64,000 nucleotides of DNA from assembly GCA_000310025.1 (NCBI GenBank), contig FN648382.1, positions 9,292 to 73,291 on the forward strand. The letters are read 5' to 3'. Positions 42,173-56,089 of this stretch are shown piece after piece. This stretch comes from Ectocarpus siliculosus. Taxonomy: Eukaryota > Sar > Phaeophyceae > Ectocarpales > Ectocarpaceae. Under the pieces are notes generated by a model. That model was not told the DNA's origin, ran no database searches, and saw only the letters and a program-made list of their open reading frames with translations. Each line of letters opens with the position of its first letter. The first letter of the stretch is position 1. The translations under genes were made by a program, and so were the position numbers.

Positions 42173-44551
42173 GAGAAGTTCGAACAGATCGCGGAGGAGC
42201 TACCCTATTCTGTAGGCGTGGGGTGCGAAGTACGAGTAAAGGGCCTGAGCTTCAGCGTCCAGCGGGAAAAGGGCACGACCGATGAGCCCACCGTTGGCGA
42301 CGAAATAATGGCCTGCGGAAAGTGCCTCGTATGCATCCCCTGCTACCAAACATACATGCTCGGGAAGGTATGCATGGACACATGACCTGCTCATCCGCAT
42401 GTTTGACCTTCAGATTGCCCATGACTCTTCCTCTTGCCCTCGATCGACGCATAAAACACCAAATGTTCATATATTTTCCACGCTTTCCCTCACTTCTAAA
42501 TGCGTCAAAGTAGCTCGAATACAAAAATCTGCTTTAGTAACGTCTTTCGTTCTTACAGGGTCCACGATGTTGATGATTCGTCATTGCTGACAACAACTCC
42601 TTCGAACCTCATTCTCAAGCCCCAAAGCCATATCAACCGATTGAAAGAAAATCCCCAGTTCCTTGGCGCCAAGATGTTTTTTCACCACGCACAACCGCAT
42701 CATGTGTGGGTCAGCAACGACAGATGACGGTACTTGGGCAGAGAGATGGGAACCGTTTTTAATGTGACGACACCAACAACCTGTGCCGAACCCGAGATAT
42801 TGTGAACGCGTGTCTGCCTTGCTTGGCACAGGAAATGGAGGCCAAGACCATCCTGGATGATGTCAATGCCGTGTTCAAACCTTCATCAACAACGCTAGTT
42901 CTCGGCCCCCCGGGCTGTGGCAAGGTGAGCAGACAGACACACCACACCACCGAGGTAGTTAAGCCAGCATCGGCACCCTCCCGGGTGGTATCCCTCACTT
43001 TTTTTTATATATGTGGGGTGGTTTGGGATCCTCGTCGGAAGGTTTGTACCTTATCGGTGACCTCACGATGAGGCAATTCAGTGATTTCAAGACCGTTTGT
43101 GCCGGCTTTCGAGTGCACTCTGAGCCATAGCCCCTCAAGTATTTTCGCAGCCCGTTGTAGGCGTCGTCGAGGTCGCGGCGATCGACGGCAGCTTGCAGTC
43201 ACTTTCGGGTATCATTTACACTATTTGCCCAAAAGCATAGGAGGTCCCATGAGACCTCCCATGAGTGTCATAGGCTCTCATGGGCTCTCGCGACCTCTCA
43301 CGACGACATCTCATGGCCTCTCGCAACCTATCAAGACATGTCGTGGGCACTCGTGACTCTCGGGACCTCTCACGGGCGCTCTTGACTTCTCATGACATCT
43401 CAATAGCTCTCATAAGCTCTCGTGATACCACATGACATCTCGTGGGCTCTCATAAGCTCATAAGCGCTTGTAATCTCTCACAGGCGTTCTTGACCTCTCA
43501 TGGGCTCTCATGACATCTCATGAGGTCCTATAGGCTCTCGTGATATCTTATGCTATTTGATGGGCTCTCGTGGGCTCTCATAAGCCCTTGTGACGTCTGA
43601 CGGGCGCTGGGTGACCTCTCATGACCTCTCATGGGCCTCTCGTGGCTTCTGACGACATGTGATACGCGCTCGTGAGTGCCTTTGAGCTCTCGTCTCACGC
43701 CTCCTATGGGAGGTCTCGTGAGAGGTCCCATATATTGCCCATATACGTATACGACCCACTGTCGGCACCGACGACAGTAGCTCTACAGGAAAGCCGTGGT
43801 AGTGAGTACAGGTACATGTACCCCCGGATCAGATGGTGGCGTTCGACACAGATAGTGACATGTTGTACATTTTGGTTCATACAACCGGGTCGGATCGCCG
43901 CGGCATGTGGACTGGGGTCGTGGGCTTGTGCTGTTGTTGCCTTTCCGAGAGCCGCAACTTGTCCGTATCAAACGTTTTTTCAAGAAGTTTTGTGGCGAAG
44001 CAACGCACGGGCGCGAGAGCAAAAAAACGTAAACGGATGTGTGATCTCTTTCGCTGACAGCTCGTATCCTTCCGTCTAACCGCAACTGTCGGGATCAAAG
44101 CAGTCGACTCTCCTCAAGGCGGTGGCGGGCCTTCTAAAGGAGGACAAAGGACACGTTGTCGAGGGTCGCATGACCTACAATGGTGACACAAAGGACAGTG
44201 GAAACTTTTCTCTTCCTAAGGTGGCGCACTTCGCGGAACAGGTGCCTGGGTTAGGGTTGTTGTTGTTGCTGCAAGCTGAAAAAATTCGTCTTGCGCGGGT
44301 AGACGAGCGAAACGCCGTGGCCACACGACGGCATTTAGAGCTAGTGTTGATTGTTCTGGGATAGGTTTTCAACGAGCTCGACACGAAACTGGGTTAGTCT
44401 TTCACGAAAATTAACATTTTGCTTTGCATGAGAACATGTATTTTGTCTGATGGCAAGAGTACAAATTTGTAGGAATTGAGGACCAGAACGGTGAAATTTG
44501 ACCTCGTTTGTCCCGGGTATGTCCCTTTTTTCTTTTCTTTTTCTCTCTCTC

Positions 44552-44615
<64 letters not shown>

Positions 44616-47600
44616 TCTCAGGCCGACCGTCATATCCCTACCATGACCGTAAACGAGACCTTCACGTTCGCCTTCAACAGCATGGCTGGCGCGAGTCACG
44701 GGCTGAATTTTCCGGAGGGTTCCACCGCCACTGAAGAACAAAAATCGTTGTTCGCTTGGATGGACGAGAACAACTTCAAGGTGCAGTACGGGAATGGACT
44801 GCTGGAGGTACTGCATCTGCTTCTAAAACGGGCGCCTGCTTGCCTGTTTCTCACCCTCTCCTTTCCGCATTTGTCCGAGTCTCGATAAAAGTCCGTCACT
44901 GCGTGCCTCTGTCTCGTGCAAGCTTCTAGCGATGGCGTTCTGTCGTTTGTTGCACCCCCTCTATGTCCCCAGGTGGAGATGGTCTTGAGGAACCTGGGGC
45001 TCTACAACGCAAAGGACACGATCGTCGGCAACAACAGCGTCCGTGGCGTGAGCGGCGGAGAGCGTAGGCGTGTCACCATGGGTGAGCGAACGACAGCAGT
45101 GGTAGTCCAACGATTTTGTTTTGTGCAGGTAGTCGCTGGTCAGTCGATTCTCTTGGACCTCAGAAATATTAACGTATGAGCAGAAAAAACGCTATCCTCC
45201 GCGATATATCGCGTATCTATGTGCTGATTGTGCTGAAGTGGTTCCTCGTCGTTGTGTGTATCTTGCATTTTGCTGTCGTTTCGAAGTGTACAACTTTCTC
45301 GAGTGCTCTGGAACTACTGTAGGCAATGATGCCGTCGTTCATATTGTTCCCGCGTGTTGGCGTTGGTATTAACGCCGCTCGGGCACGCCCGTTCGCCAGG
45401 CGAGATGATATGTGGACCTCAGGCGGTGTTTCTCCTGGACAGCATCTCCACCGGCCTCGACAGCAGCACCACTTTCGACATCATGACTTCGCTCAAGGTG
45501 TAGATCTATAGAATCACAGCCAACCACCGACGTGTGTTGTTGATTTGTATCTCGAGGTTTCGAGTCCGGTTTTAGGAATGACGTCCACCATTTTATCGTT
45601 ATTTCCGTCGGTGCACTGGTTCCCGTGCGTTATCATTTGCCAGCTTGAAGGTGGTGTCCTGGTCAAGTCACTTGGTTCACTCGAGAGGTCGTCCAAGATA
45701 TGAGAGCGTCGCATAATCAAGTGTCACGAACATTTGGACCTCGTACACTCCTGCGTTCATGAGTGCAAATTGTTCTTTGTTGTGGTTGCCGATCTCCGAG
45801 TCAGGATTATTGTTTGCATAGGGTTTCCTGACTGGCTGTCACGATGATATATTTCGTCCGTCGGACACCCATTTCGAGTACTGCAGGTACCATCGCTCGA
45901 GCGACACTAAAGACCTGCAAAAGCGTCAAAGGTGTCAAAAACCTCGACAGCACAGGTGTTCACCAGATTGCTTCCGTCGCCACGAGTATTGAAAATGCTT
46001 GCACATATTTCTTCACGCACCCTTCATTGCTTTATTTACCCTTTTTTTGCATTTTCCTGTCCGCTCATCGCGTTGGTGGTCGTCGCTCTGATTGGTTCGT
46101 CGCTTCACTTTACCGCCCCTCACGCAACACCCACGACACCGTCCGCACCTGTGCCCGCCGCAGTCATCGGCGCGCACCTTTCACAACACCGCGGTTGTCG
46201 CTCTGCTGCAGCCGCCGCCCGAGGTAAGGTGCCCCCCGCCCCCCCGCTTGTCTCAAAAATACATGAAAAGTTGGAAACCTGTGTGGCATGCAAGGGAATC
46301 GGATGACGTGGTACGTGTTCAGATGCTTGTGACTCCCGGCAAAATTCGGGATCCGTTGCTCAGTCGGAAATATCATACCCGCGCTTTGTTATTTTAAGAA
46401 CAAGTTATAGAGGTCGTCGTCGCAGGCAGGTTCCTCTTCTTCTTTCCTCCTCCCACGATTTTGGCATGAATTTAAGTAGGTCTTCGGTACGGGCACGGAC
46501 AACGCCTTGGAGAGAGCCAGAAGCTGCTGCCCAGGGTCAACACCCCCCCTCCAACCCCCCCCCCCCCGGCGCGTGGTCTCTCTGCAAGACACCAAGATCC
46601 GCGCGACACCAAGAAGAGCACAAATTAAACAGCTTACCGTTGATCGGCTGACTGACACAAGCGATACAGGAACCACATCGATTGTTGGCCATCTACTTTT
46701 TCGCTCGCTAAGCAAAACCCGCCCACGCGGCAGCACCCGGCTGCTGCTTCTGTTGTGTTAATGTGGTGATGCTCACGTTAAGCATCTTTTGTACTAACAA
46801 CTTACACCTTCTGTGTAGGCCTCTGCTTTTGTCGAAAAGGCTGAAACCACTGTGCGAAACTATGCCTACAGTAGTTCCGTTGTCACAGTTTAGCCTGATG
46901 GGCTAGGCGCATTCTGAAGCGCACTGGCCGTTTTGTGCTTGCTGTTGTTCTGTCCGCAAACCCCCGCCGCGTGGGTCCTCAGACGTACGAGCTGTTCGAC
47001 AACATCATCCTCATGGCGGAGGGGAAGATCATCTACCACGGCCCGCGTGAGGATGTCGTGCCATACTTTAACAACCTTGGGTGAGGGATAAACGCATGTC
47101 GTCCGGGCTGCACATGGTTCCGACGACCGGTGCACGCGCGTGATGCTATTGTGAATGAGGAGAACCTACCTTGCCCTATCTCACAACCGCGTCTCCCGCC
47201 CTTCCCACCCGTCCTATGAAACTCTCCACTGGCTCGCTTACGTCAAGAAGCAAAAGGGGATGAAATGATTCTCATACGGAGTACAACGCAAACCTTGGGG
47301 GTGTTATTCGCTTTCTCCAAGGAAGCCGCACACATTATTATCACGCTTCCGTCCATACTTATCACTTCTACACGTGCCCGCCCCTTGCACCATACGCGAT
47401 TAAAACTCGGTCGCCCAACGCACATCGAATCGGACCGCCTTAGGATCACCTGCCCCGCCCGCAAGGACACGGCCGACTGGCTCGTCGAGCTGACCGGGGA
47501 AGCGGGGGCCAGCTACCGTTCAGCCGACGTTGAGACTGGAGAGCCTTCTCCTGTCACTCCCAAGGAGTTCAGCGCCAAATGGCGGGCGAGTGCAGCAGGG

Positions 47601-50600
47601 AAGGCCATCGATCAGGCGAGAAAAGCAATGGGCGACGCTTGTTGTTTCACCTTGGAAGTACCCCGACTCCCCAAGTGATCGCGTGTCGTCGAAACGATAG
47701 TCGTGACGGGGGAAGTCAATTTGCCTTCAGTGGCCCGGTGAACACACCACGCGTACTTCTTGTACTAAAACTGCTGCCACCGCACTGCGCACGTTTCCCC
47801 CCGGAGCTTAGACCAGTGTTTTTCTTGAGCCGTCAGAGAGGCCGGTGACGAGCCAATCAATCGGCCATTCTGTATCTGCAGAACATACGATAGTAAGGAT
47901 CGCCAAGGACCAACCCTCTCGAGAAAGTCGGAGTGGTTTTAAGCGGTGGAGATGTTGCGGCGTCCATGCCGGCGGGGCGTAGTATAGTACCATCATGCAT
48001 TAGAAGAAAATATATGCGCGCAACCCCGCCTCCCCCCGTCCTGCCCGCCAGCGCACCTTAGCTGCTTGCTAAGTTTTTTGTCGTCGTGAAAGAAAACACG
48101 TTGTTGCGTTATTTGACGCGCACCACTGCGTTGGTCGACTATTGTGCATTCAGCTGAATTTTCGGGTGTCGAGTTGAAGTGAAAGCCGTTCTTTCTTCCA
48201 CACCCTAGTTTTTTCTCCCAGCGAACGAGAGAAGGATGCGATTACGGGATGGAGTAGCATGTCGTGCGTGTGTCGCCGAGAACATGGCTCGCGTGATTAA
48301 GTGGAAGAATAATTTACAACCAAACTCACAATCACTAGGCGGTGGACACGCCGGGAGAGAACGACAGCTCCGAGTGGCCGACGGTGTACAAGAGCGAGTA
48401 CCCGGGATCTTTCTTGTACCACCAGAAGGTGTGCTTCAAAAGGGCGGCGATGCTGATGCTGAAAGACAAGGGGAACATCAAGACCCAGCTCATGAGCGGA
48501 CCTCTCATAGGTACGTGAGGCCGGTCGCGTTGATAGCCGTGCGAGGCCGTGACTTGGAATAATATAGAGTCTGTAACTCAGGGCTGTGGTTCTGCTGCTG
48601 CAAGTCCCACCTCTCTGTGGGCGGAGATGTCTCTGACAGATTGATATGACGAGAGATTTAGAAGGTGAGGTGCGATGGAAGAAACTTCCGGCCTGACGAG
48701 ACCGGCTTCATGACGTTTCTTCCTTGTTTTCCTTGCAGTTGTCACGTCGTCCAAATTCCACGCAGGCTGCTGGCCACTGCGGATGCTCCCCCACCGCTCG
48801 GGGTGTCTTTGATTGGTCACGCTTTGGGGCCTGGCCCCCAACGCTGGGCATCACTCGATTTGTTTTATTAGTCTCTTTCGTTGGCGGTTATGTCCCTGAC
48901 TTTTTCGAAACCAGATGGATGCTGCTTCTCGATTTGTCGATTTGTCGATTTTTTCTGTGATGCCAGGAGCGAGTCAATTTTTCCTGTCACAGCTGACACC
49001 TCTTGTTTTTCGAAGAAACTTCACGCCGACCAGAGTGAGTTACTGACTGCTGCTGACTTGTACGCGGTTCGCTCTAACCACAACCACACCGAAATCGGCT
49101 CGGAAGCAAAGACGGATAACCGGCTGACCCGGAAGTGGGTGCGGTATCCTATGGGGTTCTGCGTACGACATACCTTGCTTCGTTTTTGAAATGGGTGCCG
49201 TTCTTGCGTCCCGCAGGAGCTGTCGTTGGGTCGATTTTCTTCCAGCTTGACCTCGACGACGCCAACGCCAAGTTCGGTCTCATCTTCTTCTCCCTGCTCT
49301 ACCTCTCAACCAACGGGATGAATCAGGTTTGTCACTTCGGGCTGATTCGAGCGCGGTTTGGATTTGTGGCTGGTGGTGTCTTGCACAGCCTAGAGCTTTG
49401 TGTTTGCCCGGCGTGCCTTGTCTTGCCGGCTGGGCGCGCTTGTTCATCTCTTTGTACGAGTGCGTGTCTCTCCTCTCGCCGTATCCGTTCAGGATTTGAT
49501 GCCTTGCTTGTGTAATGATGGTTCGACTCATCGGTTTGTTCTGTTGCAACACGGCGTCGCCTCCGCCCCAGATCACCCCCGCCATCATGCAGAGGGGGAT
49601 TTTCTACAAGCAAAAGGCAGCTGGCTTCTACCCCACGTCGTGCGTGGTTATCGCGGAGACGACGGTCAACACGAGTTTGACCGTGAGTGCAGATTGGTGT
49701 TGGCTGCTGCTGTTGTTCATGTTTCTGTTGCTTTGAGGTCGACCCCGTTTGGGCGATCAAATCATGCGGCACGTCACTGCCAGTCCTGATTCGAATTTCG
49801 TCGAAAACGCGCCGTTCGTGGCCGCAAGCTATCCTAAAGAACAGCAAACGTTCGCCTGAACCCGCACACACCGAAGCTTGCGGCCAAGAACCCGCACGGA
49901 TGCAGAGGACTGCTCTGTGCAAACACGGTCGTGCATGCCCGACGGCGTTCGTCGTCTTTGTTCATGTTCGTGTTCGGCCACGCCGCCTACATGGTATTTA
50001 GCTGGATACACGATGCGCCGCTCTCGTTCAGGGCGCATGCCCGCCCGCAAAAGATGCCACACGGAGTGGAGCGTAGACTTCGAAAGTCGACATTTTCTTA
50101 AATCGTGTAACGTCGAGGATGAGACTGTTTGTGATAGCTTAGAATTGGTATTTTGTACAACACTATACTGCAAATGATTTTGCGTGGTCAGTGGTCTCAA
50201 GACTACAAGCGATGAGTATGGTAAGGGCGGTTGTCGCGGCCCCGCTGCTATATCCTATTACCCCCCGCGATGAGTTCTTGCGATCCGAGTTCGCCCATCT
50301 CAGCCAACAGTGGCCACCCCGCCCCGGTGCCTGCCCTGCCGCATCAACCAACCTGGCAACGGTCACTTTACGTGTTCTCGCAGATCGCCTGCTCCATCCT
50401 GTTTGCCCCCGTAGTGTACTTCCTTGCCGGGTTCAGCTCATCCAACAGCGGCTGGAATTTCTTCACCTTCATGGTTATAGGTATTGGTTGGCGATCGTAC
50501 TGATAGCACAGCTTATCTCCCGTGTGGTGCGTTCGATTTATAGGGTGATTTGGCCCCTCTACTCTCCATGCGCGGGTCTTGTCGGACCAGCACAGAAGAT

Positions 50601-53531
50601 TGAGAGGATGGTTCGCTATGCCAAGATTACTCCAACAGCAACGATCACTTCCATTTCCCGTAGGCTTCTGTGAGATCTTCGCCAGTCCCCTGACTGCTGC
50701 CTTCCCTCCTTCCCCCCTCCCGCTCGCCCGCGGTCGGCGCAACGTACGCGCACGAACGCTATTCCGAGATGCGTCCACATCGTCTACGGAACCGACGAAA
50801 ACATATTCAATTTAAGTGGTCATGGCGAACGTGAATATGAGCCAGTACTTCCGGCTTCTGGCCGCCTGTATGCCGGACGACACCGTTGCAGGGGTAAGAC
50901 CGATCGCCCTGTTGCTTTGTTGAGTGTTCGTGAGCACCCGTAGCGTTCGTGAGCACCTGTGGTCTTGCGGATGTACGTATAGCACTTGTCCAAGGTAGGT
51001 GTAGGTCAGGACAGCTGGATGGCGCGAGTGTTCAAACGCCCTTTCTGGCAATACGCACTGAGAACGCGAGGCAAACGCTGCCTGCTCGCCCGCCGCGTCC
51101 GTCCGTTGACTTCTCTCTCTCTCTCTCTCTGTTCTCTCTCCAGGGCGTTTCTGGGCTGAGCCTCCTGCTGTGCGTGCTTTTCTGTGGCTTCTTGATCCCG
51201 GCGGACAACATTCCGGGTTGGTGGATCTGGGTAAGAAATCATTTTGCCCTACACAGCGATCACCGTGCGGTTCTCTCATGGATAGAGTCCTATTTTGCAG
51301 CCATGCTTATGTGTTTTTCTCGTTTTCTCGCCAGCTCAGCCCCCTTTCGTGAGCTCTGCCTGGGCTGACTGCGACGTGATTGTTCTTCCTTTTTTCCATG
51401 GCTGCGACCCGATTGTCTTGAGCACCGCATTTTGTCACAGCATAGTCTAGCTATAAGTCGCAAGTGTGCCACTCCAACTTGGACTTCGCCCCCATTCGCC
51501 GCACCTCTTTCCAAAAACACATTTTGTACGTGTCTGCGTGCAGCTCTTCCACGCCAACCCTCTCACGTGGGCTTTCCGAGCGGCCGTGCTGAACGAGTTC
51601 CAAACCCCCGAGTATGAAGTCTGTGTCGGGGATGCTGAAAGCTGTGACCTGGGACTCGGAGAGGTGCGCAGGCGCGTTCGTGTTTGGCCTCGGCAGTTGC
51701 GGCTAGGCGGACGCATCAGAGTTTCTTGCTTGCCTCTTTTTTTCAGGAGGCGCGGGTTGTACTCGGTCGGTATCATGAATGGCAGCGCAATGTATGCTAC
51801 CTCAACCGAACGGAGCGCACGGTTATTGTCGTTTTCTGTAAGCCGACCCGGAGAGATCGAGCTACATATCGTTCTTCCCTTTGAAATATTCCTTGAAGTC
51901 AAACCAGCAGACTCACTCAAGGGACCGAGATATTTCTGTCTCTCGCCTCGGCGTCTGTTTCCCTGCAGCCCCACCTGTGCGGGGCGGCTGATCCTCACTT
52001 ATACTTCGTAGTTGTTTCCCTTAAAATGCTGCAGATAACAATTTTTCTCTTGACTGAATTGTTTGTAATGATATCGACAAGCTGTACGTGTTTGGAAACG
52101 GCACCCCTTTCTCTCCGGCGCGCAGGAGCAAAATGAGAACACCTATATGAACGCATGTGTGGCTCCGCGAACTTGCAACACGCCTCGAAACACCATTTAT
52201 CATCCCCGTTCGCTCAGAAGTTTCTCTTTGCTTCTGCAGACCTTAATCAAGGCCTACGGCTTCGCGCGCGACCCGCTGTACGTGTGGGGCGGTATCGCGT
52301 TTCTGGTGGTGGAGTTCTTGCTGTGTGTCATGTGAGTGAGGCTGTCGTTTTTTCGGAGCCGTGCTCTCTTGTCGGTCATTCCACTCTCTCTTGTGTTGTT
52401 GCTCTTGACAAGGGTGGTGTTTGCTGCCGTATTCGTTGGTGTTATTTGCTTCGTGTCATACGAAATCTTTGATCACGTTGGGACGCGAGGGGCGATTGTT
52501 CTGCTGTTGCCGCATCTGTGTGTCTTGCTGCCTACCTGCGTGATTTTTTCACGACCCGTGTGCTTGTGTGTGATTACTTTAACAGGGTGACCTCGCTGGC
52601 CTACCACTACATACACTTCGACAGTTCGGACAGCGCGCCTATCGTCCCAACCGCAACCGGGGAGGATCAGGAAACAGACAGGCTGTCGGCAGGTGCATCA
52701 GGAAGAAAATAACGAACAAAGTCGATTTCTTTCAATGCTGTACGTTGTTGGACGACAACTTTTGCTCGGTCGTGCCCTGTCCTGACCTTTTCATGACCTG
52801 CAATAATTTGGTCGGTCATGACCGGCCATTTTTGCTTGCTTGTCGATGACCTGTCATGACCGAGGTCAAAACATCGCCCAAAAATGTACAACCCATTTCT
52901 TCTTTCTTTGTGTGAGCGCGCGGAACCGCTGTCGTGTAACAGCTTTTTGGTACTGCAGAACAGTACGGTAAGACTATTGTCCGACGACTTGCGGGTAAGA
53001 TTCTCATGGATAAAGCATTCAAGTCATCTCATTATAGCACAATCGTATGATATGCCAGACACACAAAACCACACGGTTCGTCCATCATGTGTGCGCACTC
53101 ACAACTCAATCACAGACTAACCAACACTTTAGTTCTAGCAATTTACGACATTGACACCTTTTTACGATGCTTTAAACTTGCTCGAACAACACCTCTTGAG
53201 TAGAAACCATAAAGGCCACAAATGCTCGTATCCCCTTCCAGTGCGTGTGTGGTGTTGTCTTCCTGTCGTTCTTTGTCTTCGCCTGCCTGCCGCAACAAAC
53301 ACCATGTTTTTGCTCTCGCGTTGCCGGTTATTCGCTCCCGAGAGGGCATTTTTTCGTCCTCAACTGACGATCAACTGATTGCAACCGATGATAACTTTTT
53401 TCTTGTCCTGGCTACTGCCAAACAAAAGCAGAGGACGCCAAGGCGTTCAACGCACCGGTTGCCCAGATGAAGCGGCAGAACAGCCAGCTTCTCGCCGACC
53501 TCCCCTTCGACCCCGTGACGTTAACTTTCAG
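42173..53531 (+). CDS. PDR-type ABCG transporter, N-terminal half (NBD1-TMD1-linker)
   Basis: Nineteen phase-matched exons: 42173-42367, 42832-42924, 44104-44241, 44622-44807, 44973-45081, 45400-45497, 46164-46223, 46983-47080, 47444-47657, 48339-48510, 49217-49326, 49572-49682, 50384-50480, 50817-50893, 51144-51230, 51544-51663, 52240-52331, 52586-52692, 53432-53531, about 754 residues. NBD1 has Walker A GPPGCGK|ST split by an intron, the Q-loop region (HFAEQ), signature [11 protein letters not shown], Walker [13 protein letters not shown] and an H-loop LLQPPPE with Gln in place of His. TMD1 follows, with [31 protein letters not shown] and [15 protein letters not shown], then an extracellular Cys-containing loop. 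The last exon ([13 protein letters not shown]) is the usual linker into NBD2 of full-size PDR pumps, which export lipids, xenobiotics or secondary metabolites from the plasma membrane. NBD2-TMD2 is not in the window. Start exon is uncertain. If the donor at 52692 is not used, a short form would end at TAA 52710-52712. Confidence 0.88.
43225..43735. repeat. Degenerate 11-12 bp minisatellite in a transporter intron
   Basis: About 500 bp built from variants of CTCTCATGGGCTCTCGTGAC and CTCTCATGACATCT. It starts and ends with GGTCCCATGAGACC-like palindromes. It lies in the intron between the two halves of the Walker A motif. Confidence 0.9.
44538..44621. repeat. (CT)n tract acting as a 3' splice-site pyrimidine tract
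   Basis: Nearly pure CT dinucleotides for about 80 bp, ending in CAG directly before the exon at 44622. Confidence 0.9.
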
Positions 53532-55276
53532 GTATGGACTGCTTTTTGTGTGATACCACCGTTCGTTGTTATTGTTTCTCACGTTATCTCTGTATCTCTA
53601 TGGTCTATATCTAGTTCAGACGAATAGTATCTGGTTGGCACGGGGCTTATGTTGTGAGCATATTCTGCATATTGTCAGATATTTATGGGATCCGAAACAC
53701 GGAAGAAGCTTGAGACCCAACGTCAGAATACATACCACATATGATGTCGATCTTGCACCTGGTCAACATTGCGGGGTAAAAACAGAGGGCTTGCTTAGGA
53801 CGCACAATTCCATTTAATTTTAGTTGCGGCTTGAATTTATTTGTGGTGACGCAACCCCAGCTAGTGCGGTCAAATCATGTTATATATACAAGGGCTCCGG
53901 ACTTCGGGCGCAGAGGCGCCCTCGTCCTCAGTAGTAGGCTTAAAGGGAAGGTGTGAAGGCTGTGCACTGCATACCAAGAGCATGAAGCCGCAGGGTGGCC
54001 GAATGAGCGGTGTGAAGATGTTCGCGTTGTATTTGAGAAATGTGCCGTTCCCGGTGTAACATGAAGCCAAAAGAGTCGCGTGTACGTGAATTTTTGTCTA
54101 GCTTCGCCCGGTGCGAACGAAAAAGAGATGTAAGCTACGGTCGCCTCTCTTTTATTGCGCCGGTAAGAACGAAGCCGTGGAGCATTAGCATCGGAAACTG
54201 AAGAGTTTCGTACGCTGCACTCCACAGGGGCAGGAACCTAGGCTTGTCGTCAGGACTGTCACGTGGATGAGTTACTACAGCAACGTGATCCGCTGTTTTC
54301 CTGAACTGATGTGAAGACTAAAGCTGCAATTTCCGGTGCTGAAACTTTTCACCTACAACGGGTCCGTCGTTTGTTCGGCTTACTTCAGCGAACTCAATGT
54401 ACGCAGGGTCCGCGGGTTCAGCGCTGTGGGCGTTAGGTTGATTAATAATGCTATGTACAGCAGATCGGTATTGTTGTGCCCACGGAATGTTGTTGTGCAC
54501 ATGCGTTCGTAAAGTTGTCGCGATGTTTGCGTCTAATTTAAGGGATGAAATGTTCTGTGTGAATTCAGAATCGTATATGTAAAACCTCGACTCTTTTCGA
54601 CACGGAATAGTTCTCATAATGAATGTTGATGGAGGTCGAATATGCGGTGGTAAGCACGTCCATGCAAGGTGAGCATTGAAGGGGCTGGCGGTTCAGTCCA
54701 TGTCTTTTTTTGAATACCACCTGCGCCTAATGCATACAGTAAATCCGAAAAACCCGTTGTACCTTATTTGAGCAGAAATGAATTTAGTAGTTTCAAACAG
54801 CGCCATAAGATGGTGGGGGATAGATTTGAGAGGATGAATATACGACTTGCCTTTGTGACAACGATTTAATCTTTTTTCTTTTTTCCAAAGTTGAGCATTG
54901 CAGTGAGAACATGTGATATTTTGTGGATCATCCAATTCCGTGTGTTTTAGCTCGAAAGGCGTGCCGATTGCGAGTCAATGTCTTGCACTCGAAGGCGTAT
55001 TTGGTTATTAGAATCACCGCGATGGCTGTCTAGACTCGGTGCCGGTAACCTTGATGCACGATTCCTCATTTGGCTAAAATGTTGACGTATCATATCGAGT
55101 TCAGGGTCTGAGTCGTGTGGTGTGTTATTGTTTGCATTGCGACGTCGACGTTTCGTTAAGATTCCAGCACGTCTTCGTCTGCGAGATCTTGCTAGTTCTG
55201 CGTGTTGCGCGTTATCCGTATACTTTACAGACTAAATTCTGACTAACTTGGAGGAAATTCGGAACATTCGACGAAA
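53532..55276. other. Intron or 3' flank of the transporter, no exon found
   Basis: I looked for the second nucleotide-binding domain (Walker A, signature) on the plus strand and found none. No other gene is supported here. Confidence 0.45.
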
Positions 55277-55576
55277 TGTGTTATGGAGGAACAGAGAAAT
55301 AAAAGAGGGAAGGGAGCAAGTTCGTTGCTCCTGGCTTCGGGTACTCACAGTTGTTGTTTGATCTCTTGTTTTAGCCTTCTTAGACCAGGTCCGCTCAGCG
55401 CCCACTCGGAGAGTGAGGGAGCGGGGCTGGGATTTTGATCTTCCTTCAAGCTACTTCAATACCCCTCAACGTCGCCAAATATCCATATCCAAAGAAAATT
55501 TAAAATATCCAATAAGCGCTCATACAACGTTCATGAAACGCTCGTACAATGCAAATACACTAGTTGCTTCATTACA
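55277..55576 (-). repeat. Candidate 3' LTR of the second Gypsy element
   Basis: On the minus strand, CCAGGGTAGGCTAA (55577-55590) is followed by TGTAATGAAGC at 55576. This matches the CCAGGGTGGGCTAG-TGTTATAGG boundary of the first element. Further in, CAAACAACAACTGTGAGT resembles the AACAACAAGTGAGT of the first LTR. The low end (CA at about 55277) is only an estimate because no partner LTR is in the window. Confidence 0.5.
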
Positions 55577-56089
55577 TTAGCCTACCCTGGGAAGTCGTAG
55601 ATGCAGATACTTTATCTTCAATCCAATACTCAACCTCACATAAAGATCGAAGATGCGGCTTTCCAAATCAGACAAAATAAGATAAAATAAAAGCAACTAG
55701 GGTCGGAGGAACTAGTTCATCCCCGACAACTACTCCAAACCATCCCCACACCACAGTGATGACTACTGAGAATCACATCGCCAACGACGTAACCAATCTG
55801 AATCAAAGTGGGATTCGGTCGCGTTGGGCACGCAAAGGTCGGGGTGGCTATTGCAACAATAGAAGAAGCTCACACCACCCAAACACGCGCTAGCGTACCA
55901 CTGCGTACGATGTAATTTAGAACAAAACATAAAAAACATGTAGCGGCCCGTAGGCGGCATGAAATCAAAGCACAGATCCAGATGGGGCAACAGCCAGCTG
56001 TGCCACAACGCCTGGCGTTCGCGACGTAACGCCATCATCCGTGGAAGGGTTGGTCAAACCACGACGAGTACGGTGTTTTTGCAAGCACC

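Noticed and set aside
42561-42726. Extra transporter exon between 42367 and 42832
   Set aside because: One frame is open after an AG acceptor, but the peptide does not resemble PDR sequence and runs to a stop; the flanking exons join in phase without it.
44498-44734. Open frame of Leu/Ser repeats
   Set aside because: It is translation of the (CT)n intron tract, not a protein.
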